From JBAXAM01 sp037142515 (GTDB taxonomy: Bacteria; Pseudomonadota; Gammaproteobacteria; UBA9339): a stretch of DNA of 64,000 nt. Below are positions 1 to 8,077 of the stretch, piece by piece; the stretch's first letter is position 1, and every line of letters starts with the position of its first letter. A program made the translations under genes and the position numbers. A model generated the notes under the pieces. The model saw only the letters and a program-made list of their open reading frames with translations. It had not been told where the DNA came from and ran no database searches. Location: the NCBI GenBank assembly GCA_037142515.1, contig JBAXAM010000004.1, positions 18,825-82,824 on the forward strand, read 5' to 3'.

Positions 1-1
1 A

Positions 2-1447
2 ATAGAGCAGCTGCTTGTTGTAAATCGCGCTGATGATTTTTTAGAAAACACGTTGGAGCAGTATGAGATTGCCGCGGCTAATAAAGACGTTGTGATTATA
101 AATGGCATTTCACTTTCTAAGCCATACGCTACAGAATTAAATTTTGCTATTGCTATTGCTACTGCTTTAGATGCGGCAGTAATTTTTGTTGTTACTCCAG
201 AGCAAAATTTGCACGACGCCATGCGGCAGTTAAATACCATTGCGAACCCTTACCAATATCGCTATAAGCGCCAAATTTTAGGCTTTATTGTTAATAAGGT
301 GGTAGATATGCAAGATATCCAAGCAATAAAAATTCCATTGCTTGGATATGTTCCCTATAAAAACGAGCTGGCAGAAAAGGCTGGTGGCTTCCATAGTGGT
401 TTAGCAATTAATAAATATTTTGATCTTGGTTGGTTGTGGCCTTTTTTGAACAATGTGATTGAGCCCGCTTTTACTCCCACGATGTTTCGTCGGCGCTTAA
501 TTTCTTCCGCGCGTCTTGCTAATAAAACAATTATTTTGCCAGAAGGTGAGGAGCCGCGTACCTTGCAGGCCGCAAATATTTGTGCTGCACGCGGAATTGC
601 TCGTTGTGTTTTACTCGGTAAAAAACAAGATATTTCCGCTGCTTGTGCCAAAATCAATCTTAAGTTGCACGAGCAGATTGAAATTATTGAGCCACAAAAT
701 ATTATTGAGAAATATGTTGAGCCATTTTGTGAGGCCAGGCGAGGTAAAAAATTGACGTCGGAGGCCGCACGAAAGCAGCTTGAAGATAATGTTGTGTTGG
801 GAACAATGATGCTGCATTTAGGAGAGGTTGATGGCTTGGTTTCTGGCGCAATTCATACAACAGCGAACACTATTCGTCCGGCTTTGCAAATTATTAAGAC
901 CGTCCCAGGAGCAAAACTGGTGTCTTCAGTGTTTTTTATGTGTTTACCAGATCAAGTTTTGGTTTATGGTGATTGTGCCATCAATCCAAACCCTAGCGCA
1001 GAAGAACTTGCTGATATTGCAATTCAAAGTGCTGATTCCGCCGCTGCTTTTGGGATAACGCCGCGAGTTGCGATGCTAAGTTATAGCACTGGCGATTCGG
1101 GTTTTGGTCCAGATGTTAATAAAGTTAAAGCTGCAACCGAAATTGTAAAGTTGTTACGAGCGGATTTAGAAGTTGATGGACCGCTGCAATACGATGCTGC
1201 GATTGACAAAGAAGTAGCAGCGTTTAAGGCGCCAAACAGTAAGATTGCGGGGCGCGCTACAGTGTTTGTTTTTCCCAACCTTGATGTGGGTAATATTTCA
1301 TATAAAACGGTACAACGCAGTACTGGCGTTGTTTGTATTGGGCCAGTGCTGCAGGGGTTGCGCAAGCCGGTAAACGATCTTTCGCGCGGTTGTTTAGTGA
1401 ATGATATTGTTTTTACTATTGCTATTACTGCGGTGCAAGCTCAATAG
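2..1447 (+). CDS. pta: Phosphate acetyltransferase, 5' end outside window
   Basis: Phosphate acetyltransferase interconverts acetyl-CoA plus phosphate and acetyl phosphate plus CoA in the acetate (Pta-AckA) pathway. The frame is open from the first bases of the window, so the N-terminus is missing; the TTG at 53 is not convincing as a start. What is visible is the end of the N-terminal P-loop/CobQ-like domain (GFIVNKV, LLGYVPY) and a complete PTA_PTB catalytic domain beginning near LPEGEEPRT and containing EDNVVLGTMML, DGLVSGAIHTTANTIRP and APNSKIAGRATVF. The roughly 140-residue DRTGG domain that separates these two parts in the E. coli enzyme is absent: the VPY segment passes through a short linker straight into the catalytic domain. 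No ackA lies downstream; it may lie upstream of the window. Identity is firm; the domain loss is seen directly by comparison with the remembered E. coli sequence. Confidence 0.93.
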   Translation: MEQLLVVNRADDFLENTLEQYEIAAANKDVVIINGISLSKPYATELNFAIAIATALDAAVIFVVTPEQNLHDAMRQLNTIANPYQYRYKRQILGFIVNKVVDMQDIQAIKIPLLGYVPYKNELAEKAGGFHSGLAINKYFDLGWLWPFLNNVIEPAFTPTMFRRRLISSARLANKTIILPEGEEPRTLQAANICAARGIARCVLLGKKQDISAACAKINLKLHEQIEIIEPQNIIEKYVEPFCEARRGKKLTSEAARKQLEDNVVLGTMMLHLGEVDGLVSGAIHTTANTIRPALQIIKTVPGAKLVSSVFFMCLPDQVLVYGDCAINPNPSAEELADIAIQSADSAAAFGITPRVAMLSYSTGDSGFGPDVNKVKAATEIVKLLRADLEVDGPLQYDAAIDKEVAAFKAPNSKIAGRATVFVFPNLDVGNISYKTVQRSTGVVCIGPVLQGLRKPVNDLSRGCLVNDIVFTIAITAVQAQ

Positions 1448-1469
1448 AAAATATTGTTAGAGGGTAATT

Positions 1470-2348
1470 ATGATAGTAAAACCAATTAATTTCTTGTCTG
1501 AAAATTGCAAGCTCTCGGGCAATCTTTATTTACCAAAAAACAGTGCTGATAAAAAAATACCAGGGATTGTTTTGTGTCATGGATTTGCTGGGGTTAAAGA
1601 GCTATTGGTGCCAGCATATGCAGAAAAGTTTGCCACAAATGGCTTTGCTGTTTTAGCCTTTGATTATAGAGGTTTTGGTGCTAGCGACGGGGAGCGTGGA
1701 AGATTGGTTTCGGGATTACAGGTCGAAGATATTAAAAGCGCTATAACATTTTTAGCAACGCAAACCGAGGTTGATAAGGAGCGTATTGGTCTTTGGGGGA
1801 CTTCATATGGTGGGGCTAACGCTATTATAGTTGCTGGTAGCGATAGTCGTATCAGATGCTTGTGTGTTCAATTAACCTTTGGTGATGGTGAAAGAGTTGT
1901 TACGGCTAATATGTCTGCCGAAGAAGTCATAAGATTTAAAGAAATGCTTGCTAAAATGCAAAGCAAAAAGGATATGACGAGAAAGGAAATGATGGTTCCA
2001 ATAAGCAAAGTATTATCGGACGAACAGTCAAAAAAATTTTTTCAAGAGCATGCAAACGACCCTTCACTAAATATAAAAATACCGTTTTTAACTGTTGCTG
2101 AAACCATGAAACACAAGCCAGAACTTTCTTTAAAAAATATAACCATCCCGTTTCTTATTGTGGGGGCAGAAAAAGACTCTGTTAATCCCATAACAGAGTC
2201 ATATGGCTTATATAATGCTGCGGTTGAGCCTAAAGAGCTGTTTGTAATTAAGGACGCAACCCACTTTGAGCTTTATTCTGGCAAATATTTTACGCAGGCA
2301 ATTAAGAAGGAGTTGGCTTGGTTTAATAAATACTTACTAAATCAGTGA
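1470..2348 (+). CDS. Alpha/beta hydrolase
   Basis: A 292-residue cytoplasmic alpha/beta-fold hydrolase with no signal peptide or membrane segment. The oxyanion HG motif (CHGFAG) lies near residue 37, the nucleophile elbow is GTSYGG near residue 111, the likely acid is Asp in GAEKDSVNP and the catalytic His is in DATHFELY near the C-terminus, so the Ser-Asp-His triad is complete. A helical cap insertion rich in Lys, Met and Glu lies between the elbow and the acid. The start ATG follows a GAGGG Shine-Dalgarno. It resembles dienelactone hydrolase/peptidase-like family members, but the substrate cannot be told from sequence. It sits 22 bases after pta and 7 bases before mnmE, so the three are probably co-transcribed; a functional link is not implied. 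Confidence 0.85.
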   Translation: MIVKPINFLSENCKLSGNLYLPKNSADKKIPGIVLCHGFAGVKELLVPAYAEKFATNGFAVLAFDYRGFGASDGERGRLVSGLQVEDIKSAITFLATQTEVDKERIGLWGTSYGGANAIIVAGSDSRIRCLCVQLTFGDGERVVTANMSAEEVIRFKEMLAKMQSKKDMTRKEMMVPISKVLSDEQSKKFFQEHANDPSLNIKIPFLTVAETMKHKPELSLKNITIPFLIVGAEKDSVNPITESYGLYNAAVEPKELFVIKDATHFELYSGKYFTQAIKKELAWFNKYLLNQ

Positions 2349-2355
2349 GCGTGGG

Positions 2356-3717
2356 ATGATAGTAGCTTCTGACACTATAGTTGCCCCAGCAACACCGCCA
2401 GGTCGCGGTGGCATTGGTATAGTTCGTATTTCTGGTTCTTTGGTGCTCTCCATTGCTCAAACAATTCTAAAAAAACCCCCAAAGACGCAGTATGTTAATT
2501 TTTGTAATTTTTTTTCTGCCAATGGGGAAATTATTGACCAGGGTTTGGCTATTTATTTTTGTGCACCACGCTCGTTTACGGGTGAAGATATTCTAGAGCT
2601 ACATTGCCATGGCGGGTCGATGATAATAGATATTTTATTGCAGCGTGTGCTTATGCTTGGAGCGCGTATGGCCAGGCCGGGCGAATTTATGGAAAGAGCT
2701 TTTTTAAATCATAAAATCGACCTAACCCAAGCAGAAGCAGTAGCAGATTTAATTGATGCTACAAGTTCACAAGCCGCGCAAAATGCTGTGCGATCATTGC
2801 AAGGAGAATTTTCTCGCCAGGTTAGTAAATTATTAACCATGCTAGTTAGTCTACGAGCATCTCTTGAAGCAACTATAGACTTTCCAGATGATGAAGAAAT
2901 TGAAAAATTAGCTATAGAATCTCTCGGTTCTAATATTAGTAATATTTTACTGCAAATTAAGCAGCTTAAGAGCACGGCAAAACAAGGAGCGATCTTGCGT
3001 GATGGTATTACCGTTGTTATTGCTGGAAAGCCCAATGCTGGTAAATCTAGCTTGTTTAATTGTTTAAGCGGCCAAGAAGCGGCTATTGTTACTGCTATTC
3101 CTGGAACGACACGTGATGTGTTGCATGCCCGGGTGCAAATTGAAGACCTCCCAGTTAATTTACTAGATACTGCCGGATTGCGAGATCAGCCAGACACAAT
3201 TGAAGGTGAGGGCATTCGGCGCGCATGGGAGGAAATTAAAAAAGCTGATCATGTTTTATTAGTGGTCGATGCTTTTACGAGCCAAGATCGCGATCCGGCG
3301 GAGCTTCAGCTTGATTTTTTGGGTGCAATGCCAAAACATGCGCGCTTTACAGTATTATACAACAAGATTGATTTGCATAGTGAAGAAGCAAGAATTATTA
3401 AAACAAATAATATAGATTGTATTTATTTGTCAATAAAAACCCAAGCGGGACTAAATTTATTAAAGCAACACCTTAAAGAGAGAGCCGGTTTTCATACGGT
3501 GGAAAATGGTTTTAGTGCCAGAAGACGGCATTTAGACGCGCTCGACCAAGCGGAAAAATATTTACTAAACGCGCATCATGTTTTATTGGTCGGGTCGTTT
3601 GAGTTGGTGGCTGAGGATCTAGCCCAAGCGCAGCGTTCATTGGGAGAAATTACCGGTGAGTTTACTGCCGATGACTTGTTAGAAAAAATTTTTTCCGAGT
3701 TTTGTCTTGGGAAATAG
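2356..3717 (+). CDS. mnmE: tRNA modification GTPase MnmE
   Basis: MnmE, with MnmG, forms 5-carboxymethylaminomethyl-uridine at the wobble position of certain tRNAs. The 453-residue length is standard. The N-terminal tetrahydrofolate-binding/dimerisation domain starts with the typical segment DTIVAPATPPGRGGIGIVRI, followed by a helical domain into which the Ras-like G domain is inserted. G1 is GKPNAGKSS near residue 224, G2 the TTRD of IPGTTRD, G3 DTAGLRD near 270 and G4 NKID. The C-terminus is CLGK, matching the family's C(I/L/V)GK tetrad whose cysteine is needed for catalysis. It is the third gene of a tightly packed run after pta and the hydrolase. In many gammaproteobacteria mnmE follows yidC-rnpA-rpmH; that context is absent here. 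Confidence 0.97.
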   Translation: MIVASDTIVAPATPPGRGGIGIVRISGSLVLSIAQTILKKPPKTQYVNFCNFFSANGEIIDQGLAIYFCAPRSFTGEDILELHCHGGSMIIDILLQRVLMLGARMARPGEFMERAFLNHKIDLTQAEAVADLIDATSSQAAQNAVRSLQGEFSRQVSKLLTMLVSLRASLEATIDFPDDEEIEKLAIESLGSNISNILLQIKQLKSTAKQGAILRDGITVVIAGKPNAGKSSLFNCLSGQEAAIVTAIPGTTRDVLHARVQIEDLPVNLLDTAGLRDQPDTIEGEGIRRAWEEIKKADHVLLVVDAFTSQDRDPAELQLDFLGAMPKHARFTVLYNKIDLHSEEARIIKTNNIDCIYLSIKTQAGLNLLKQHLKERAGFHTVENGFSARRRHLDALDQAEKYLLNAHHVLLVGSFELVAEDLAQAQRSLGEITGEFTADDLLEKIFSEFCLGK

Positions 3718-3737
3718 CAGTATCCGAATTGTTTTGC

Positions 3738-3772
3738 CATACACTGAAAATTAGGCTAATATTCAGTGTATG
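3738..3772. repeat. Inverted repeat covering the start codon of the AAA ATPase gene
   Basis: Perfect 11-base arms CATACACTGAA (3738-3748) and TTCAGTGTATG (3762-3772) flank a 13-base A/T-rich spacer. The right arm contains the ATG at 3770 of the next gene. As RNA it would sequester that start codon; as DNA it is a plausible dyad operator. It lacks the GC-rich stem and T-tract of an intrinsic terminator for mnmE. Confidence 0.6.
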
Positions 3773-4948
3773 CAAAAAATTAACAGGTCTATTACATCAG
3801 CCATTGAGACCGCACTTAAGCGTGGGAAGAGTGTTTTATTGTTAGGTCCAAGACAAGTTGGCAAGACCACCTTGCTTGCTGATCTACCTGTTGATCTTAC
3901 CGTGTCTCTTGCTAGGCCTGCAATTCGCCAGCAATACGAACAAGATATAGAAAGTTTTTCGCAAGAAATCGAAGCTTTGGCAGGAAAATTAGGGAAAAAG
4001 CCCTTAGTGGCCGTAGATGAAATACAAAAAGTGCCTGAGCTCATGGATGCAGCGCAAGATATTATCGATAGAAAAATTGCTCAATTTGTTCTTATTGGTT
4101 CATCAGCGCGTAAGCTTAAAAAACAGCAACAATTAAACTGGCTGCCTGGTAGAGTGGTTTATTTTCATTTGGATCCGCTTACAATTTACGAACTACCTAA
4201 GCCGTACAAGCGGCTTGAAGAAATACTTATTTATGGCTCTTTACCGGGCATCGTTATTGATGACAACAGCAAATCTCGCGAGCACGATCTTGAAAGTTAT
4301 GTGATTACTTACTTAGAAGAAGAGGTGCGTCAAGAGGCTCTTGTCAGGCAACTAGGCGATTTTGCAAGATTTTTACAATTAGCGGCGGCAGAAGCTGGTC
4401 AATTAATTAGCTTTAATAATATTTCGAAGAATATTGGCGTTGCGCAAACAACTATAGCTGCCTATTATCAAATTTTAGAAGATTGTTTAATTGCAGAACG
4501 AATCGAACCTTTTGCTAAATGCAGCTCTGCCAGAAGGCGCTTGGTCAAATCATGTAAATATCTATTTTTTGATTTAGGAGTAAGGCGCGTGGCTGCTCGT
4601 GAAGGTACTAAGCCGTCAAATACAGCAATGGGCCAGTTGTTTGAGCAGTTTATAGGATTGGAGTTGTTGCATCTAGCCAGAAGTCAGACAAAAAGAATCA
4701 CTTTAAATTTTTGGCGCGATTTAGAAGGTCGTGAAGTGGATTGGGTCTTAAGCTATGAAGATAAAACTTTACCTGTCGAAGTTAAATGGACTGACAAACC
4801 AACCATTCAAGATTCTCGGCACTTAAAGGCATTTTTAAGTGACTACAAGATAAAAACTGGTTATATTGTTTGCCGGTGTAGCAAGCCAAGAAAATTAGAC
4901 GACCAGATCATGGCCATACCCTGGCAGGAAATCGCTGGATTTTTATAG
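3770..4948 (+). CDS. AAA ATPase, DUF4143 family
   Basis: A 392-residue P-loop ATPase of the AAA_14/DUF4143 type. Walker A is GPRQVGKTT (about residues 26-34) and the Walker B-like segment is VAVDEIQKV near residue 85. A winged-helix-like segment (FNNISKNIGVAQTTIAAYY) follows near 215-235, and the C-terminal part carries a restriction-endonuclease-like fold signature (GREVDWVLS, then LPVEVKW: the E...D...ExK arrangement). The family is widespread and often horizontally exchanged; its biochemical role is not established. The gene has no Shine-Dalgarno because the stretch before its ATG is the inverted repeat at 3738-3772. It is followed 10 bases later by tsaC. Family assignment is firm, function unknown. 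Confidence 0.88.
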   Translation: MQKINRSITSAIETALKRGKSVLLLGPRQVGKTTLLADLPVDLTVSLARPAIRQQYEQDIESFSQEIEALAGKLGKKPLVAVDEIQKVPELMDAAQDIIDRKIAQFVLIGSSARKLKKQQQLNWLPGRVVYFHLDPLTIYELPKPYKRLEEILIYGSLPGIVIDDNSKSREHDLESYVITYLEEEVRQEALVRQLGDFARFLQLAAAEAGQLISFNNISKNIGVAQTTIAAYYQILEDCLIAERIEPFAKCSSARRRLVKSCKYLFFDLGVRRVAAREGTKPSNTAMGQLFEQFIGLELLHLARSQTKRITLNFWRDLEGREVDWVLSYEDKTLPVEVKWTDKPTIQDSRHLKAFLSDYKIKTGYIVCRCSKPRKLDDQIMAIPWQEIAGFL

Positions 4949-4957
4949 GCTCAGTTT

Positions 4958-5488
4958 ATGTACAGCGAAATCAATCAAGCAGTTAAAGTTCTTCAAGAGG
5001 GTGGCATAATAGCCTATCCGACCGAGGGGGTTTTTGGTTTGGGTTGCGACCCCTTTAATGAAACCGCAGTGCTTCGTCTATTGAAAATTAAGCAGCGTGG
5101 CGTAGAAAAAGGCTTAATTTTAATTGCTTCAAATTGGAATCAAGTAAAAGATTTGGTGAAAATAGATTTCAAACCAAACAGCAAAAACCCTACTACCTGG
5201 GTTTTTCCAGCCACAAAAAAAGTTCCGTGCTGGGTTTCTGGAAAATTTGCTTCAGTCGCAATTCGTGTTACATTGCACCCGATAGCTAAAAAACTTTGTC
5301 AAAAATTTGATGGGCCAATAATTTCAACCAGCGCTAATGTGCTTGGTGAAAGCCCAATGAAAAGCGCAAAGCAAGTATCAAAGCAGTTTTCTAGGATAGT
5401 TGATTTTATAGTTTCTGGACGCGTCGGCAATTTGAAAAAACCGACTGAGATTCGCGATGTAGTAACCAAAAAATTAATTAGGCAATAA
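4958..5488 (+). CDS. tsaC: Threonylcarbamoyl-AMP synthase (Sua5/YciO/YrdC family)
   Basis: Makes L-threonylcarbamoyl-AMP from threonine, bicarbonate and ATP, the first step of tRNA t6A37 modification. The protein is 176 residues, the short TsaC form without the Sua5 C-terminal domain. Diagnostic segments are GGIIAYPTEGVFGLGCD (residues ~14-31), the KxR-type KIKQRGVEKGLILI, the TWVFPA stretch, and ISTSANVLGESP near residue 125. It is preceded by the AAA ATPase with a 10-base gap and followed almost immediately by an outer-membrane protein gene. In other gammaproteobacteria tsaC usually neighbours aroE or a topoisomerase-like gene; that is not seen here. The generic YciO branch is the only real alternative. 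Confidence 0.9.
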   Translation: MYSEINQAVKVLQEGGIIAYPTEGVFGLGCDPFNETAVLRLLKIKQRGVEKGLILIASNWNQVKDLVKIDFKPNSKNPTTWVFPATKKVPCWVSGKFASVAIRVTLHPIAKKLCQKFDGPIISTSANVLGESPMKSAKQVSKQFSRIVDFIVSGRVGNLKKPTEIRDVVTKKLIRQ

Positions 5489-5489
5489 A

Positions 5490-6314
5490 GTGCAAATAAA
5501 AAAACTAAAAAAGATTATAATTTTTGTGGTTTGTTTTATGTTTAATCCGGCATTCGCGCGGCTTTTAGAGAACGGCGCGCTTGATCAAATTAATAACAGC
5601 GTTGCTTTTGATGTAACCGGATTGAATTTAAAATATTGGGAGTATTTTTTTCCGTCAATGGGAGACGATCCAAGACTTAAAAGCACAGAAGCAGGCACAA
5701 TAGTTGGTCTTTTTCTTAATATAAGAAAGGCTATTATAGAAAAAATTTATACCGATCTTTCTTTAGATTATTACAGCGGAAAATTGAAATATGACGGTAT
5801 CTATATAAAAAACTATTTACCGGCTGTTGAAAAATTTCAGCACAAAATTTTTAATGCCGATTTTAAATCAGGGTATATTTTTACTTTTACTGAAAGTAAT
5901 TCTTTTCAGATCATTCCTTATGTTGGTATTGGATATAGGTATTGGTACAGGGGTTGTGATAGCAATCCAAGGGAAAAATATCATCATTATAAAGCTATCG
6001 CTGGTTTAAAATTAAACTGGTTATTGACTGATGATTTTGTTTTGTCCCCTTATATTGAAGGAGGCAAAATATTTAATGCAAGAATGAGGATGGTCGATTA
6101 CAATCGATCTTATGCTTTGGGAAAGAAACCAATTTACGAAGCTGGTTTGGAAACAAACTATAAATTATTCGACGAGTTTTTTTTGAACGGGTTTGCAAGT
6201 TATACGCAATTTAAGTATGGAAGATCCGGACCTACTATTCCGTTTGAACCAGACAGCAAAACCAATGAAATAAAATTTGGCCTTGGAATTAGATATAGTT
6301 GGATGATTAATTAG
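5490..6314 (+). CDS. Predicted outer-membrane beta-barrel protein
   Basis: 274 residues starting at a GTG one base after the tsaC stop. The N-terminus (basic KKLKK, hydrophobic IIIFVVCFMFNPAFA) is a Sec signal peptide with cleavage after AFA. The mature part alternates hydrophobic and polar residues with aromatic girdle positions (IIPYVGIGYRYWYRG, LSPYIEGGKIF, NGFASYTQFKYG) and ends in GLGIRYSWMIN, as expected of a small beta-barrel, although the last residue is Asn rather than the usual Phe. I recognise no family. It is convergent with the rhomboid gene, with only a few bases between the two stop codons. Location is a prediction; function unknown. Confidence 0.72.
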   Translation: MQIKKLKKIIIFVVCFMFNPAFARLLENGALDQINNSVAFDVTGLNLKYWEYFFPSMGDDPRLKSTEAGTIVGLFLNIRKAIIEKIYTDLSLDYYSGKLKYDGIYIKNYLPAVEKFQHKIFNADFKSGYIFTFTESNSFQIIPYVGIGYRYWYRGCDSNPREKYHHYKAIAGLKLNWLLTDDFVLSPYIEGGKIFNARMRMVDYNRSYALGKKPIYEAGLETNYKLFDEFFLNGFASYTQFKYGRSGPTIPFEPDSKTNEIKFGLGIRYSWMIN

Positions 6315-6318
6315 AGGG

Positions 6319-6915
6319 CTAATGCACAAACGCTAAAATTGTTGGCAAACAGTAAGAGATAAAAATGCCGGAGACGAAACCAAAGACATGGCCTTCCCAG
6401 GAGACGTTTTTTTTGGCGCCAGGAAAGAGTGATAAAAATAGCCCGCCAAAATAAAAAAGGCAAAAACCAGCAAGTACAATAGTAGTAGCTGTAACGTGAA
6501 AGTAAGCTTTGGCAAGTAAATAGCCAAAATAGCCCATAATAAGGCTGCTCGCGCCAATGTGAATGCCGCGTCTACCAAAGAGCCAAATTAAGATACCACT
6601 CAATATAGTTATAGTACCAGACACATAATAAAATATAACCCTGCCTTCGGGCAAAATCAGGTCTGATAACACAAATAAAGGTATCGTGTTGAAAAACAAA
6701 TGATTAAAGTCACCATGAAGCAATGGAGCAAGTATAATTCCTGGTAAGCCGCCCAACTTTCTCGATCGAATACCAAAAAAATTAAGGCGATATTGCATCA
6801 TGTGATTAATGATATGTATGAACCACAAAATACTGACAAGTTCCAGGGCGAAAACCGTGTTAACTTTCATGGCTATAATTAGGTGATGTATTTCTACGGC
6901 AATTTTTTCAAGCAT
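6319..6915 (-). CDS. Rhomboid-family intramembrane serine protease
   Basis: A 198-residue integral membrane protein with about six hydrophobic segments. The L1-side segment HGDFNHLFFNTIPLF carries the conserved HxxxN-type pattern, the nucleophile is the first Ser of HIGASSLIMG in the fourth membrane segment, and the general base His is in WEGHVFGF in the last one, so the Ser-His dyad is present. The motif reads GASS rather than the commoner GASG. It faces away from prfA, with which it shares a 77-base divergent promoter region, and converges with the outer-membrane protein at 5490. A rhombosortase-like role is possible at this size, but no GlyGly-CTERM substrate is in the window. Confidence 0.85.
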   Translation of the reverse strand: MLEKIAVEIHHLIIAMKVNTVFALELVSILWFIHIINHMMQYRLNFFGIRSRKLGGLPGIILAPLLHGDFNHLFFNTIPLFVLSDLILPEGRVIFYYVSGTITILSGILIWLFGRRGIHIGASSLIMGYFGYLLAKAYFHVTATTIVLAGFCLFYFGGLFLSLFPGAKKNVSWEGHVFGFVSGIFISYCLPTILAFVH

Positions 6916-6927
6916 AGCTTCGCCTCA

Positions 6928-6956
6928 CTTACGTTTTTCCACTAAATCTGTATAAT
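6928..6956 (+). promoter_or_regulatory. Candidate promoter of prfA-kdp
   Basis: A consensus -10 box TATAAT at 6951-6956 lies 17 bases after a weak -35 (CTTACG, 6928-6933) in the divergent gap between the rhomboid gene and prfA. The expected transcript start is about 6963, leaving a 5' leader of about 30 bases. The -35 is poor, so only the -10 is well supported. Confidence 0.5.
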
Positions 6957-6992
6957 ACCACGAACCTGAATAAAAATTAAGAAACAAAGTCC

Positions 6993-8072
6993 ATGCAATC
7001 TTCTATTATTGACAAATTAAGTTTACTGACGAAACGACACCAGGAGGTGGCCGATCTTTTGGCTACCCAAGAGATTATTAATGATCAAAATCGATATCGT
7101 GAACTATCAAAAGAATATGCACATCTTGAACCAATAGTTACTGCTCTTAAAGAATACAACAGTAATCAACAAAAAATAGTAGATGCAGAAACAATGCTGC
7201 AAGAAGAGCAAGACGTTGATTTAAAAGCTCTTGCCCAAGAAGAGCTGTTGTGTTTAAAAAATATTCATCAAACTATAGAAGCAAGCCTGCAAGCTTTGTT
7301 GTTGCCGCGTGATCCGAATGATGAGCGTAATGTTTTCTTGGAAATTCGCGCTGGCGCCGGTGGAGATGAGGCCGCAATTTTTGTTGGTGATTTATTTCGT
7401 ATGTATTCCCATTATGTCGAAGATACCGGATGGAAGATTGAACTTATCAATTCAAGCTCTGGTGAACATGGTGGTTACAAAGAAATTATTGCAAGGATTA
7501 TTGGCAAGGGAGCTTATTCAAAATTAAAGTTTGAATCTGGAGCTCATCGAGTACAAAGAGTTCCGGAGACTGAGGCGCAAGGACGTATTCATACGTCGAC
7601 ATGTACTGTTGCGGTTATTGCTGAAGCTGATGAAATTGATGATGTAAAAATTAATCCAGTAGATTTAAAAGTTGATACTTATCGTAGTTCGGGTGCTGGT
7701 GGACAGCATGTCAATGTTACTGACTCTGCAGTGCGCATTACTCATTTGCCGACAGGAGTTGTGGTTGAGTGTCAAGACGAGCGCTCGCAGCATAAAAATC
7801 GTGCCAGAGCCATGTCACTTTTGAAAGCTAAGATACTTGCGGCTGAGAGGGAAAAGCAAGCGAAAGAACAGGCAGCAACGCGGCGTAGTTTGGTTGGAAC
7901 CGGCGATCGTTCAGAAAGAATTCGTACCTATAATTTTCCTCAGGGGAGGCTTACTGATCATCGGATTAATTTAACGCTATATCAGCTTGATAAAATTATT
8001 GATGGTGATTTAACGCCAGTGATTGAACCACTGATACGTGAGCATCATGCTGATCAGTTAGCAGGAGAGTAA
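6993..8072 (+). CDS. prfA: Peptide chain release factor 1
   Basis: RF1 recognises UAA and UAG stop codons and triggers peptide release on the ribosome. At 359 residues it is full length. The N-terminal coiled region is followed by the codon-recognition domain with ETEAQGRIHTST and then the catalytic GGQ at residues 236-238 within SSGAGGQHVNVTDSAVRI; RF1 has this at 233-235 in E. coli. The C-terminal segment YNFPQGRLTDHRINLT is typical. In most gammaproteobacteria prfA sits between hemA and prmC (the methyltransferase of the GGQ glutamine); neither is here. Instead kdpA starts 6 bases after its stop, so prfA and the kdp genes may share a transcript. Confidence 0.98.
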   Translation: MQSSIIDKLSLLTKRHQEVADLLATQEIINDQNRYRELSKEYAHLEPIVTALKEYNSNQQKIVDAETMLQEEQDVDLKALAQEELLCLKNIHQTIEASLQALLLPRDPNDERNVFLEIRAGAGGDEAAIFVGDLFRMYSHYVEDTGWKIELINSSSGEHGGYKEIIARIIGKGAYSKLKFESGAHRVQRVPETEAQGRIHTSTCTVAVIAEADEIDDVKINPVDLKVDTYRSSGAGGQHVNVTDSAVRITHLPTGVVVECQDERSQHKNRARAMSLLKAKILAAEREKQAKEQAATRRSLVGTGDRSERIRTYNFPQGRLTDHRINLTLYQLDKIIDGDLTPVIEPLIREHHADQLAGE

Positions 8073-8077
8073 TTTTT

